Origin: Deltaproteobacteria bacterium
Lineage (GTDB): Bacteria > Desulfobacterota > Desulfomonilia > UBA1062
Direction of reading: 5' to 3'
NCBI GenBank assembly: GCA_018433085.1
Contig: JAHDRW010000032.1
Location: forward strand, 1-64,000
Length of the DNA: 64,000 nucleotides
Every line of letters starts with the position of its first letter. Positions within the stretch are counted from its first letter, which is position 1. The position numbers were made by a program, and so were the translations under genes. Positions 25,437 to 33,351 of this stretch are shown here, piece by piece. The notes under the pieces were generated by a model that was not told where the DNA came from, searched no databases, and worked only from the letters and a program-made list of their open reading frames with translations.

Positions 25437-25826
25437 ATGGCTGCTGGCATACATTTCATACTGCTCCTTCTCATCGGCCTCACGGCCGGTATCGCCTCGG
25501 GCCTGTTCGGCATCGGAGGAGGGGTGATCGTGGTGCCCGCCCTGGTGATCGTCATGGGCTTTTCCCTGCACTGCGCCATCGGGACCAGTCTGGCGATTCT
25601 CCTGCCGCCGGTGGGCCTGGCCGCTGTGGTCGAATACTACCGGCACGGCAACGTGGACCTGAAGTCCGCGATCATCGTGGCGCTGGGTCTCTTCACGGGG
25701 GCTTGGATCAGCGCGTACTTCGCAAACCGGCTGGCCGGGCCGTGGCTGCGTGTGGCCTTCGGGGTGTTCGTCATCTGTATCGGGGTCTACATGATCTATG
25801 GGGCGCTCACGGAAACGCCGATCTGA
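25437..25826 (+). CDS. Half-size TSUP (TauE/SafE-like) membrane protein
   Basis: At 129 residues it is one of the two repeats of a normal TauE/SafE protein (about 250). It contains the signature GLTAGIASGLFGIGGGVIVVPALV and four membrane helices. Half-size members probably form dimers and may move sulfite, sulfoacetate or similar small anions. AGAGGAGG precedes the ATG. The stop at 25824-25826 is intact and no second repeat follows in frame, so it is not just a truncation of a longer gene. Confidence 0.85.
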   Translation: MAAGIHFILLLLIGLTAGIASGLFGIGGGVIVVPALVIVMGFSLHCAIGTSLAILLPPVGLAAVVEYYRHGNVDLKSAIIVALGLFTGAWISAYFANRLAGPWLRVAFGVFVICIGVYMIYGALTETPI

Positions 25827-25832
25827 GAATGC

Positions 25833-25849
25833 CCGGGGCTGAACCCCGG
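25833..25849. terminator. Short GC hairpin between convergent genes
   Basis: CCGGGG and CCCCGG pair around CTGAA, between the TSUP gene and the end of the leftward operon. It could end transcripts from either side, but there is no U-run. Confidence 0.3.
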
Positions 25850-25948
25850 CAGCAGGGTTCCCGGATAACCGGTGAGTGGGAAAGGAAAGGGCATGGTGCC
25901 GGCAGGATCAGGGACCGCTGGTGCGAATGACCGGCCTTTTCCCAGAGA

Positions 25949-27670
25949 TCACGAGCCCACGGGTTTTCGCTCGTCTTCGGAAAGGTCGAGCCCGAGTTGA
26001 CCGCCCGGGTTCATGATGTTCCGGGGATCGAAGTGGCGCTTGAGGGACCTGAGCACATCCATCTGCTCCTTTCCGAGATACTCCTCCAGGTACGGCGCCA
26101 TCATCCTGCCGATGCCGTGGTGATGACTCAACGAGCCCCCGCTCTTCATGATCGCCTCGATCACTCCCCGCTGGAACGACCGGAACTCCTCCGCGTCGGA
26201 GGTTCTCATGATGAAGATGAAATACAGATTCGTACCCTGGGGATAGAAGTGCGAGGCATGGGTCATGCACATGGTCTTAGGCCTTGCCTTGATATAGGCC
26301 CTGACCCCCTGGTGCACCGCGTGGAGGTTGTCCCAGGTCACGCTCGCCTCAAGGGTGTCGATCTGGATGCCGAAGTCCTGCAGGTCCTCGCGCATGTAGG
26401 GCTCGGTGTAGCGAGTTTTCTCCCACTTCCGGGAGGCATAGCCGGTGAGGTACAGGGCGCCGTGCCCGCGGCAGACCTTCCGGATCTTTTTCCATACGTG
26501 GCGGGTGTAATCGCCGTCACCCTCCACAGTGCCCAGGCACAGGCAGCGCTCCATGGGCTTATAGCCCCTCCGTACGAGAAAGGCGTCCACCGGTGAGGGA
26601 ATGCCATAGAGCTTGAGCCCCCGGTCGGTCTCCTCCGGGTCGGAGATCCGGTAGACCGCGGGCCTGCCGAACTCGCCCTGCATGATCTCGCGGCTGGCAT
26701 CCACCGCCGCCTCCCAGGAGGGGAACATGAAGCTGAAATATCGCCGGTTTTCCGGCATGGAGCGGAAGATCTTCATGGTCACCTCCACGAGGATCCCGAA
26801 CGCACCCTCGGAGCCCTTCATGATGTCGTGCACCTTGGGCCCGGTGGCGGAGGCGGGAAATTCGCGGGTGCGGAAGGTGCCTGCGGGCGTCACGTACTCC
26901 TGGCTGAGCACGATGTCGCAGGCATCGCCATAATAGGTGGAGGCCTGGCCCGAGCCCAGGGTCACCACCCAGCCCCCGACCGTGGAATACTCGAATGACT
27001 GGGGAAAATGCCCGCAGGTGTAGCGCCTGGACGAGCCGAAACGCTCGGGTGCGTTGTTCAGTGCCTCTTCGTAGGCGGGGCCGAACATGCCCGGCTGCAC
27101 CCGGGCGGTCTGGTTGGTCTCGTTGATCTGGAGGAGCCTGTTCATGTGGGTGCTCATCACCAGACTCACCCCGCCCTGTGCTGGGCGCACCCCGAAGTTC
27201 ACCGACGATCCGGCCGCGAACACATATACGGGGATCGCATGCTCGTTGCAGTAGCCTACGATCCTGCCCACGTCCTGCTTGTCCCTCGGGTGCACCACCA
27301 CATCGGCGGTCTGACGGACGATCCCCTTGCGCAGCTCCATGAGCTCTTCGGTGGTCTTGCCGTATGCATACCTGATCCTGCTGTAGTCGTCGGTGCAGAC
27401 GTTTTCCGGCCCCACGATGCCCTTCAGATGCTCGACGTGCCGCTCATCCAGACCCGCCGGCCGGTCCAGAACAGCCCTTTCCGCTCCCTCGTCCTGCTTT
27501 TGGGAGAAGTCCTCGCGGGTCATGCCGAACTCGTCCATCATCATGGCGACCCATCCGTCGCTCGGGTGCTTGAACGCACGGGGATTGCCGTACTTGACGA
27601 TCGACCTGATGCTGCCGCTCTGCGGCGCGTGCTCCGTCCAGTCGGGCCTGAACTTCTTTTTTCCAAACAT
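25949..27670 (-). CDS. FAD-linked oxidase of the alkyldihydroxyacetonephosphate synthase type
   Basis: A 573-residue flavoprotein with an FAD_binding_4 domain (FAAGSSVNFGVRPAQGGVSL, SFEYSTVGGWVVTLGSGQAS) and a C-terminal oxidase cap ending in LSHHHGIGRMM. This arrangement and the tract TVGGWVVTLGSG match AGPS-like enzymes; true AGPS swaps the acyl chain of acyl-DHAP for a fatty alcohol to start ether lipids. Bacterial relatives may instead oxidise hydroxy acids, so the reaction is unsure. The start at 27670 follows GAGGAGGGTGTC; the longer frame from 27823 overlaps the GlpD end. It lies 22 bases after a GlpD-like gene, both after a FadR-type regulator. Confidence 0.8.
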   Translation of the reverse strand: MFGKKKFRPDWTEHAPQSGSIRSIVKYGNPRAFKHPSDGWVAMMMDEFGMTREDFSQKQDEGAERAVLDRPAGLDERHVEHLKGIVGPENVCTDDYSRIRYAYGKTTEELMELRKGIVRQTADVVVHPRDKQDVGRIVGYCNEHAIPVYVFAAGSSVNFGVRPAQGGVSLVMSTHMNRLLQINETNQTARVQPGMFGPAYEEALNNAPERFGSSRRYTCGHFPQSFEYSTVGGWVVTLGSGQASTYYGDACDIVLSQEYVTPAGTFRTREFPASATGPKVHDIMKGSEGAFGILVEVTMKIFRSMPENRRYFSFMFPSWEAAVDASREIMQGEFGRPAVYRISDPEETDRGLKLYGIPSPVDAFLVRRGYKPMERCLCLGTVEGDGDYTRHVWKKIRKVCRGHGALYLTGYASRKWEKTRYTEPYMREDLQDFGIQIDTLEASVTWDNLHAVHQGVRAYIKARPKTMCMTHASHFYPQGTNLYFIFIMRTSDAEEFRSFQRGVIEAIMKSGGSLSHHHGIGRMMAPYLEEYLGKEQMDVLRSLKRHFDPRNIMNPGGQLGLDLSEDERKPVGS

Positions 27671-27692
27671 GACACCCTCCTCTTGAGGTGAT

Positions 27693-29375
27693 TTAACGGG
27701 ACAGACCCGATGAGTCCGATTCACCGGGTATTTCCCCGCTGCCCGGAATCCTGAGCAGCTCCATGGTTTGCCGGTATTCCTCAGCGGTCCTCTCACTGCT
27801 CCAGCCGAGCTCACGGGCGGCAATGGCTGCGACTTTTTTCATGATATCCTCTCCGGGGTTGCCCAGGGTCGCGATACCGGTTCTCCTCAGGACGATATCG
27901 CTCAGTCGTCTGGCCATCTCGTGACGCACGGCGTACAGCACCTCGGCGAGAATCTCGCCGTCAGTGCTCACCACCTCGGCATACTCGCGGTCTTGCTCCG
28001 CAAGCTCCAGAACCTTGTGATACTCGGTGCCGTAGTGCCTGCCCAGATATACCAGTGTGCTCTCCTCGAACCCGGGATATTTTCGCTTGATGGAGTCCAC
28101 GAATGCATTGATGTCCCGGATCTCGCACCCATGGAGATAGCGCCGGTCTGTGATTGCCTGGCCCATGGGCATCTCCGTCTCTTCCCGCACCATGTCCACG
28201 ACCTTCTCGGCGAGGTTCCGGCTGGTGGTGTATTTGCCCCCCTCCACGGTGATCAGACCCTTGAGCCCGTCGGAGGCGTTGTCATAGATCTCGTACTTCC
28301 GGGACGACTCGTAGGTGCCCTCGGTCTGTTCTTCCACCAGCGGCCTCAAGCCCCCGTAGGTGTGGAGCACCTCGTCGAAGCGCACGAAGCCTGCGCCGAA
28401 GGTGGAATTCACCTCGTCGATCAGTTCCATGACGCTTTCTTTTGTCACCCGGTAATCGTCGGGGCTGCCGACATATTCCTTGTCCGTAGTCCCTATCAGC
28501 GTGTGTCCCCGCCAGGGGATCAGGAAGAAATGCCTGCCCTTGGGGGTCATGGACGCCACCACGCTCCCCTCGTTGATCTTTTTGCCCGTGATGATGTGAA
28601 TGCCCTCGGAGCGCCTGAGCGTCTCGCTCACCTCGCCCTTTTTCGCCAGGCCCAGGATGATGTCGGCCCAGGGGCCTCCGCAGTTGATGGTTACGTTGCC
28701 ACGCACCTCGTGGCGGGTGTCGTTCAAGAGATCCGTTGCCGTGACCCCGGCCACACTGCCGGATCGGTCTATGATGAACCCGTCGACCTTGACGTAATTC
28801 GCCACATCCGCGCCGAAGGCCATGGCCGACTTGATGAAGGCGAGTGTGAGCCGCTCCGGGAATATACTCATGCAGTCATAGAACACGGACGCACCCGAGA
28901 GCCCCTGCTCCTTGAGGCAGGGCTGCATCTCGAGCGCCTTCTTTGTGGAGACCGTCTTGTGCAGGGGGATCTTCTTGCTCTCGTCCCAGGTGCTGCCCCG
29001 GTCGTATGAAAGGATGTCGTAGAGAGTGAGCCCCGCCTTGACGAACCATTTGCTGTTCTTGAGCGATGACTTGTAGTGGGTCATGAGCATGGGAAAGGGG
29101 TAGACGAAATTCGGCGCGATGTCCTCGAGAATCTTGCGCTCCTTCAGCGATTCCCTCACCAGAGAGAACTCCATGTTCGCCAGATACCGCAACCCCCCGT
29201 GGATGAGCTTTGAGGTGGCAGCGGACGTGGCGCCGGAGAAGTCGTTTTTTTCGAGCAACGCCACCTTCAGTCCCCGGCTGGCGGCATCGTAGGCGACCGA
29301 GGCCCCGGTGATGCCCCCCCCGATGACCACCACGTCATAGATACGGTCCCTGTGATCCTCGATAAATCTCCGCAT
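27693..29375 (-). CDS. glpD: FAD-dependent glycerol-3-phosphate dehydrogenase (GlpD/GlpA-like)
   Basis: A 560-residue flavoprotein that oxidises glycerol-3-phosphate to dihydroxyacetone phosphate and passes electrons to quinone. The N-terminal FAD loop GGGITG is at 19-24, followed by EKNDFSGATSAATSKLIHGGLRYL, the signature of this family. A C-terminal cap with HEMARRLSDIVLRRTG completes it. It starts only five bases before the regulator stop and ends 22 bases before the AGPS-like gene. Making DHAP next to an AGPS-like enzyme supports an ether-lipid or glycerolipid role, but this is an inference. Confidence 0.93.
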   Translation of the reverse strand: MRRFIEDHRDRIYDVVVIGGGITGASVAYDAASRGLKVALLEKNDFSGATSAATSKLIHGGLRYLANMEFSLVRESLKERKILEDIAPNFVYPFPMLMTHYKSSLKNSKWFVKAGLTLYDILSYDRGSTWDESKKIPLHKTVSTKKALEMQPCLKEQGLSGASVFYDCMSIFPERLTLAFIKSAMAFGADVANYVKVDGFIIDRSGSVAGVTATDLLNDTRHEVRGNVTINCGGPWADIILGLAKKGEVSETLRRSEGIHIITGKKINEGSVVASMTPKGRHFFLIPWRGHTLIGTTDKEYVGSPDDYRVTKESVMELIDEVNSTFGAGFVRFDEVLHTYGGLRPLVEEQTEGTYESSRKYEIYDNASDGLKGLITVEGGKYTTSRNLAEKVVDMVREETEMPMGQAITDRRYLHGCEIRDINAFVDSIKRKYPGFEESTLVYLGRHYGTEYHKVLELAEQDREYAEVVSTDGEILAEVLYAVRHEMARRLSDIVLRRTGIATLGNPGEDIMKKVAAIAARELGWSSERTAEEYRQTMELLRIPGSGEIPGESDSSGLSR

Positions 29376-29380
29376 CGTTC

Positions 29381-30106
29381 TTACCTCCTGCTATTCTCGC
29401 CAATTTGCAGCGTATCGACCACCGCCTTCTGGGCATAGGTGAGAACGTCCTTCATGATCTTTCTGGCCAGACCGGCGTTTCCCTTTTTGACTGCATGATA
29501 GATTTCCTCGTGAAAACGCACGGAGCGCTCCACGTTTTCCTGGTCGTTGAAATAGAGGTGCCCGTATTCGATCATGAACTTGTTGAAGAAGTTCAGCAGG
29601 GTGAGATACAGGACATTGGCGCTCGCCAGGGCAATGATGTGATGCACCCGGATGTCCTTCTCCAGGGTCGAAAGCTCCCCGTTCTTCCAGATGACCTCCT
29701 CCAGGGCTTCGATGTGAACGTCAGTCCTGTTCCTGGCGGCGTGAAAGGCCATCTCGGGACCGATGATGGATCTGAACTCGAGCAGGGCGGCGATGACGTC
29801 GTCCCGCTGGCGCTCGTCCAGGCGGACCATGGCCCTTATGAGCTCAAGGCTCCCGCTCTCCTGATAGTTCTTGACGTAGACTCCGTCGCCGTGGCGGATC
29901 TCCACCAGGTCAAGGGACTCGAGCTTGCCGAGGGCCTCTCTGACCGTGGACCGGTTGACTTCCAGGTCTCTGGCGAGTTCCCGCTCGGTGGGGAGCTTTT
30001 CTCCCGCGGCAAGTTGGCCTTTGATGATGCTCTTCAGCAGGATGTTTTCGATTTCTCCGGAAAGCCTGTTCCGCATGAGCGGGCGGGTGAAAATCAATGC
30101 CGACAT
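29381..30106 (-). CDS. FadR/FCD-family GntR transcriptional regulator
   Basis: The 241-residue protein has an N-terminal winged helix-turn-helix (KLPTERELARDLEVNRSTVREALGKL) and a C-terminal all-helical FCD effector domain with the usual metal and ligand His residues (for example DIRVHHIIALASAN and RFHEEIYHAV). Such regulators respond to hydroxy acids, acyl-CoA or sugar acids. The start at 30106 follows GGAGGAGG; the frame could also run from 30187 but that would begin within the operator. A TGGTC-C-GACCA palindrome 23 bases upstream suggests autorepression. The operon it heads includes GlpD-like and AGPS-like enzymes. Confidence 0.9.
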   Translation of the reverse strand: MSALIFTRPLMRNRLSGEIENILLKSIIKGQLAAGEKLPTERELARDLEVNRSTVREALGKLESLDLVEIRHGDGVYVKNYQESGSLELIRAMVRLDERQRDDVIAALLEFRSIIGPEMAFHAARNRTDVHIEALEEVIWKNGELSTLEKDIRVHHIIALASANVLYLTLLNFFNKFMIEYGHLYFNDQENVERSVRFHEEIYHAVKKGNAGLARKIMKDVLTYAQKAVVDTLQIGENSRR

Positions 30107-30128
30107 GTGCCTCCTCCATTTGGTCCGG

Positions 30129-30139
30129 TGGTCCGACCA
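30129..30139. promoter_or_regulatory. FadR/FCD-type operator palindrome
   Basis: TGGTC-C-GACCA is a perfect inverted repeat and matches the TGGTnnnACCA core known for FCD-subfamily GntR regulators such as LldR and PdhR. A second TGGTCCG lies at 30121-30127. It sits 23 bases upstream of the regulator start. Confidence 0.65.
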
Positions 30140-30635
30140 CTGAACCATTTTCACCGATAAGTCCGGCCCTGTCAAGACCTTTTTCATGAAAGCATACGCG
30201 GACGCTTTAATACGGGGGAATATCCGGATGGCCTTTTTTTAGCATTACAGTGGTGATCAGGGGCCTCCCTTAACAGCAGTCCCAACATTGAATCACGGGA
30301 ACAACAGCGCGTTCTCCTGTATAGCGGCAGTTTGCCATTGTAGGGCCAGGTGCAGCTCCGGAAAACTTCATGCACGCCGGCCATGAAGAGACGGCCCGAG
30401 ATGAAACGCAAGGCCCTTCAGCCGATGTTTCATCTCGATCAATGGCATGATCCTTCAACGGCAAGCCCTGGACCCTCGTAAAGCCTAAAAGCTTGAACGG
30501 AAATGTGACCCCACCTTTAAAGTCCTGAAGAAGTGGACTTAGAAAGGATGATTCAAGGGGAGGAACCGCCTGAACAGCCTCTGCTTTCAGAATCCCTGCG
30601 TAACCCGGGAATCACTGCACGGATCGGGCGATCAG
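30140..30635. other. Intergenic region with repeat remnants
   Basis: About 500 bases with no supported gene. It contains TACAGTGGTGATCAG (30246-30260), one mismatch from the terminal repeat of the element at 50313, and GGAAATGTGACCCCACC (30499-30515) and GGACTTAGAAAGGATGATTC (30535-30554), which resemble sequences at 9685 and 9554. These suggest decayed copies of one or more mobile repeats. Confidence 0.5.
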
Positions 30636-31346
30636 TCAGGAACGTTCCCGGGGAGGGTTCTTAAGGTCGAAGAGATAGCTCAGGCAGTCGAGAGAGTCTT
30701 CGATCTGGACAGGCAGGACCTTGGCAAAGGTATCCAGCATGATCAGGGCGTCGAGGGTCGATTCGGTCTGCGTCGCATCCTTCAGGCGCTCGGTGAACGA
30801 GATGTTCACCAGATGAATATCCTGGTAAATCCTGGTGAGCCCTGCGAGCTCGAGATCCGCGCACTGCCCGCTCTTTTTCAGAAAGTACTGGACGAGCAGA
30901 TACATGGACGTGGCGCGATAGATGGTTTCTTCCCCGGTGGCGAGCGGCAGGTGGAACCTGGCCATGGGCCTGAGCGGAGCGGTGAGCGGGCATCCACAGG
31001 TAGCGCTAATGAGACCCATGAGCGAGCTGATTGCATTCTGCAGGGTGGTCAGCTGTGAAAAGATCCGATCCGGAGTGACTACGCTCAGGTGAATTTCATG
31101 AAACGACATCTTGCCCTGAAACCGGTTTACCGTGTTCACCAGATGGACTGCCAGCGGGCAGTGGGGATCGGTCTCATAGGAAAGCGGACAGTTGGGGCAC
31201 TGGTGGAATCCCAGCACGGTCCACGAAGGCAGATACCCGGGGGGATCATTGACCAGCTCGAGGGTTTCAGGATTGAGCCTCAGGTTGATGATTTCCTGGC
31301 TCCTGTCAGTGAAGGTGAAACAATACCGGATGGGAATGCTCTTCAT
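30636..31346 (-). CDS. Hypothetical protein with a Cys cluster, 236 aa
   Basis: A soluble protein with a likely metal site in HQCPNCPL (Cys50, Cys53), PHCPL (Cys63) and a later CGCPL. The mid part (QLTTLQNAISSLMGLISATCG) and the C-terminal part are helical. The start at 31346 follows CAGGAGAG; an upstream Met adds an unlikely 18 residues. I recall similar uncharacterised proteins with FHQCPNCPL in deltaproteobacteria but cannot name a function. It is a single gene on its strand. Confidence 0.65.
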   Translation of the reverse strand: MKSIPIRYCFTFTDRSQEIINLRLNPETLELVNDPPGYLPSWTVLGFHQCPNCPLSYETDPHCPLAVHLVNTVNRFQGKMSFHEIHLSVVTPDRIFSQLTTLQNAISSLMGLISATCGCPLTAPLRPMARFHLPLATGEETIYRATSMYLLVQYFLKKSGQCADLELAGLTRIYQDIHLVNISFTERLKDATQTESTLDALIMLDTFAKVLPVQIEDSLDCLSYLFDLKNPPRERS

Positions 31347-31753
31347 ATAGCCACTCTCCTGTTGTTCATGCAGGGGTCCACGGATGCAAACAAGCAGCAC
31401 TGGTAATCGGATCCTTCTCCACAGCCGTTTATGGTCGTTCTGGTGAATATCATTTCACCATCCCTTCGTCATTTCACTCGCGAATCTTTATAAACCGGAT
31501 CTCCCCGGCGCCATTTTCCCGGGAGTTCCTGGTATCCTTCTTATCCTTCACCTTCTTGTCGTACGTCCATGCCCGCTTTGAACACATATATCCCAGATTC
31601 CAGAATCGATGTTTCTAGTGCTTTCATGTTCCGCATGCAAAGATTCAGACAATGTTTGCTGGTGAATCTCTTCTACTTTTTTTACTTTACTTTTACATTC
31701 TGACGATGATAACTTAAATATCATTATACTGAAATGTGCGGAGGGAAGGATGC
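31347..31753. other. AT-rich intergenic region
   Basis: About 400 bases between the leftward hypothetical gene and the first substrate-binding protein, notably AT-rich after 31660. TATACT at 31725-31730 could be a -10 box about 23 bases before the ATG, but no good -35 lies at the right distance. No gene is seen. Confidence 0.45.
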
Positions 31754-32770
31754 ATGAATAAAGTCTTTATTGGAGCCCTATCGTTTCTCATAGTCATCCT
31801 CGTGGCAGTGACCTGCTTCGCCCAGGACAAGACCTACAAGATCGAGGTGCTGCAGGTCACCAACATCGGTCCCTTTGACAAGGCATACGAGGGATTCCTG
31901 CAGGGCCTTGCCGAAAACGGGATCACGGAGGACCGGAACCTCACAATCAATCGGCGGATCATCGATTTCGATGTGGAAAAAGGAGGCCTGTGGAAAAAGG
32001 TCGGCGTGCTCCTGGAAATCAAGAACACCGCCTCCAAAATCGTTGACGCCCGTCCCGACCTCGTGCTTACCATCGGCACACCCGCCACCAAGTATGCGAA
32101 GGACAGGATCATCGGTGCGGGCATCCCTCTGGTGTTCACCGCCGTGGCCATCCCAGAGGCTGCCGGCTGCTCGTCTCTGACCGCTGCAGGCCCGGGGTTC
32201 ACCGGCTCCACCCTGTATATGGACATGGGGGCGGCCCTCAAGATCGCCAGGCTCGCATTTCCGGGTCTCAAGACCGTAGGCATCGTCCATACCGACGACG
32301 ACAACGCGCTGGCCCAGATGCAGCAGGCCAAGGCCTCAGGCCCGTCGGAAGGATTCACCTTCATCTCCAAGGAAATCAGCAAGAGCGACAAGTTCACCCC
32401 TGCCGCTGAGGACCTGATTGAAAAAGGCGCCCAGGCCTTTGCCGTGCTCCTGGATTCCTACTATGGCATGCGGAATTACGAGCCCTGCCATGAGCTTGCG
32501 GACATCTCTCTCAAATACAGGCTGCCGGTTTTCAGCCTTGTCCATATGAAGGTCCCGGGAGCCATCCTGTATGTGGGGGCAGAGTTCCCGCACGTCGGTT
32601 CGCTCGCAGGCGCGCAGGCCTCACAGATCCTCCAGCAGGGAGCAAACCCCGGCAGCATGCCCATCCTCAGGCAGGACGATCTGACCATCCTGGTGGACAC
32701 CAGCCGGCTCAAAGAGCTCCAGATCGAACTCCCCATCGAAATCCTCCAGCTTGCAAAGGCCGTAGAATAG
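31754..32770 (+). CDS. ABC transporter substrate-binding protein (PF04392 family), copy 1
   Basis: A 338-residue periplasmic protein. The signal peptide ends near VTCFAQD and the mature part has the two-lobed TrpX-like pattern of the ABC_sub_bind family (VDARPDLVLTIGTPATKYAK, VGIVHTDDDNALAQMQ, LPVFSLVHMKVPGAILYVG). GGAGGGAAGG precedes the ATG at 31754. Members bind tryptophan, tyrosine or other small solutes, or feed signalling proteins. No permease or ATPase gene is next to it. It is roughly 60% identical by eye to the protein at 33352-34368. Confidence 0.85.
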   Translation: MNKVFIGALSFLIVILVAVTCFAQDKTYKIEVLQVTNIGPFDKAYEGFLQGLAENGITEDRNLTINRRIIDFDVEKGGLWKKVGVLLEIKNTASKIVDARPDLVLTIGTPATKYAKDRIIGAGIPLVFTAVAIPEAAGCSSLTAAGPGFTGSTLYMDMGAALKIARLAFPGLKTVGIVHTDDDNALAQMQQAKASGPSEGFTFISKEISKSDKFTPAAEDLIEKGAQAFAVLLDSYYGMRNYEPCHELADISLKYRLPVFSLVHMKVPGAILYVGAEFPHVGSLAGAQASQILQQGANPGSMPILRQDDLTILVDTSRLKELQIELPIEILQLAKAVE

Positions 32771-32778
32771 ACCGTTTC

Positions 32779-32818
32779 CCGGGTTTCTTTCCCGCCTGAC
32801 CGCGGGAGGGGAACCCGG
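32779..32818 (+). terminator. 17-bp hairpin after substrate-binding protein gene 1
   Basis: CCGGGTTTCTTTCCCGC pairs along its whole length with GCGGGAGGGGAACCCGG (three G-U pairs) around CTGACC. It starts eight bases after the stop codon. No U-run follows, so it may protect the 3' end or act with Rho. Confidence 0.5.
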
Positions 32819-33126
32819 CCCTTCACAACCATTCACCAACCATTCACCAAGTCTGTAAGAAGGATATCTGTTACATATTCATTCTGTCGCGCTATAAAAG
32901 GCAGGCTATAGAAGCCCAGTGCAGAAACAGATAAAAATAACCGGGACCTTCTGAAGCCCCCTGGAACATCCCTTTGAAGATACATTTTCAGGGAAAAGAG
33001 ATCGTGTCAAAACAGGTACAACCCTTACCACTTATCTTAAAATGTCACTGAATTGCCGGATCGGTGAGGCCATCAGGAAAAAAACGCCGCTGATCCTCTT
33101 TCTACTATGTATTGTTGTATGTTTTA

Positions 33127-33155
33127 TTGACAATATTACCTATTATCATTATGGT
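33127..33155 (+). promoter_or_regulatory. Probable sigma-70 promoter of substrate-binding protein gene 2
   Basis: TTGACA and TATGGT are 17 bases apart. The start of transcription would be near 33162, leaving a leader of about 190 bases before the ATG. Confidence 0.55.
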
Positions 33156-33161
33156 ACGTCT

Positions 33162-33351
33162 CAATGAATAAATTTTTTTTAATCTGAATGAAAATTACCG
33201 AGAGACGCTATCCATCGATCAGCCTACAACGGCTGGGCCGGGTAGCGCAGCCCGGGGTTGACCTCCTGTGGGACAGGCCGAGAGAAAGAGCCCGTAATTT
33301 GGTGAAAGAGCTAATTATCACGGGATAATTTCTTTTTAAGAGGAGGAATAC
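33162..33351 (+). ncRNA. Structured 5' leader with competing terminator and antiterminator helices
   Basis: Three hairpins can form in order: CAGCC/GGCTG (33220-33235), CCGGG/CCCGG (33238-33255) and CCTGT/ACAGG (33265-33277). Then AATTATC pairs with GATAATT (33313-33330) around ACGG and is followed by TCTTTTT, a terminator-like element. CCCGT at 33291-33295 can instead pair with ACGGG at 33320-33324, which would open that terminator. The ribosome binding site AGAGGAGG lies just after. The layout fits a riboswitch or attenuator. GGCCGAGAG loosely recalls ykkC-class RNAs, but the rest of that motif is missing. No known class is claimed. Confidence 0.4.

Noticed and set aside
33162-33351. Assignment of the leader to a known riboswitch (ykkC/guanidine-I or cyclic-di-GMP)
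   Set aside because: Only a GAGAG-type word fits ykkC, and the 3' conserved part is missing; the GCAAACC and GACGCAAAGCC core of the cyclic-di-GMP class is absent.
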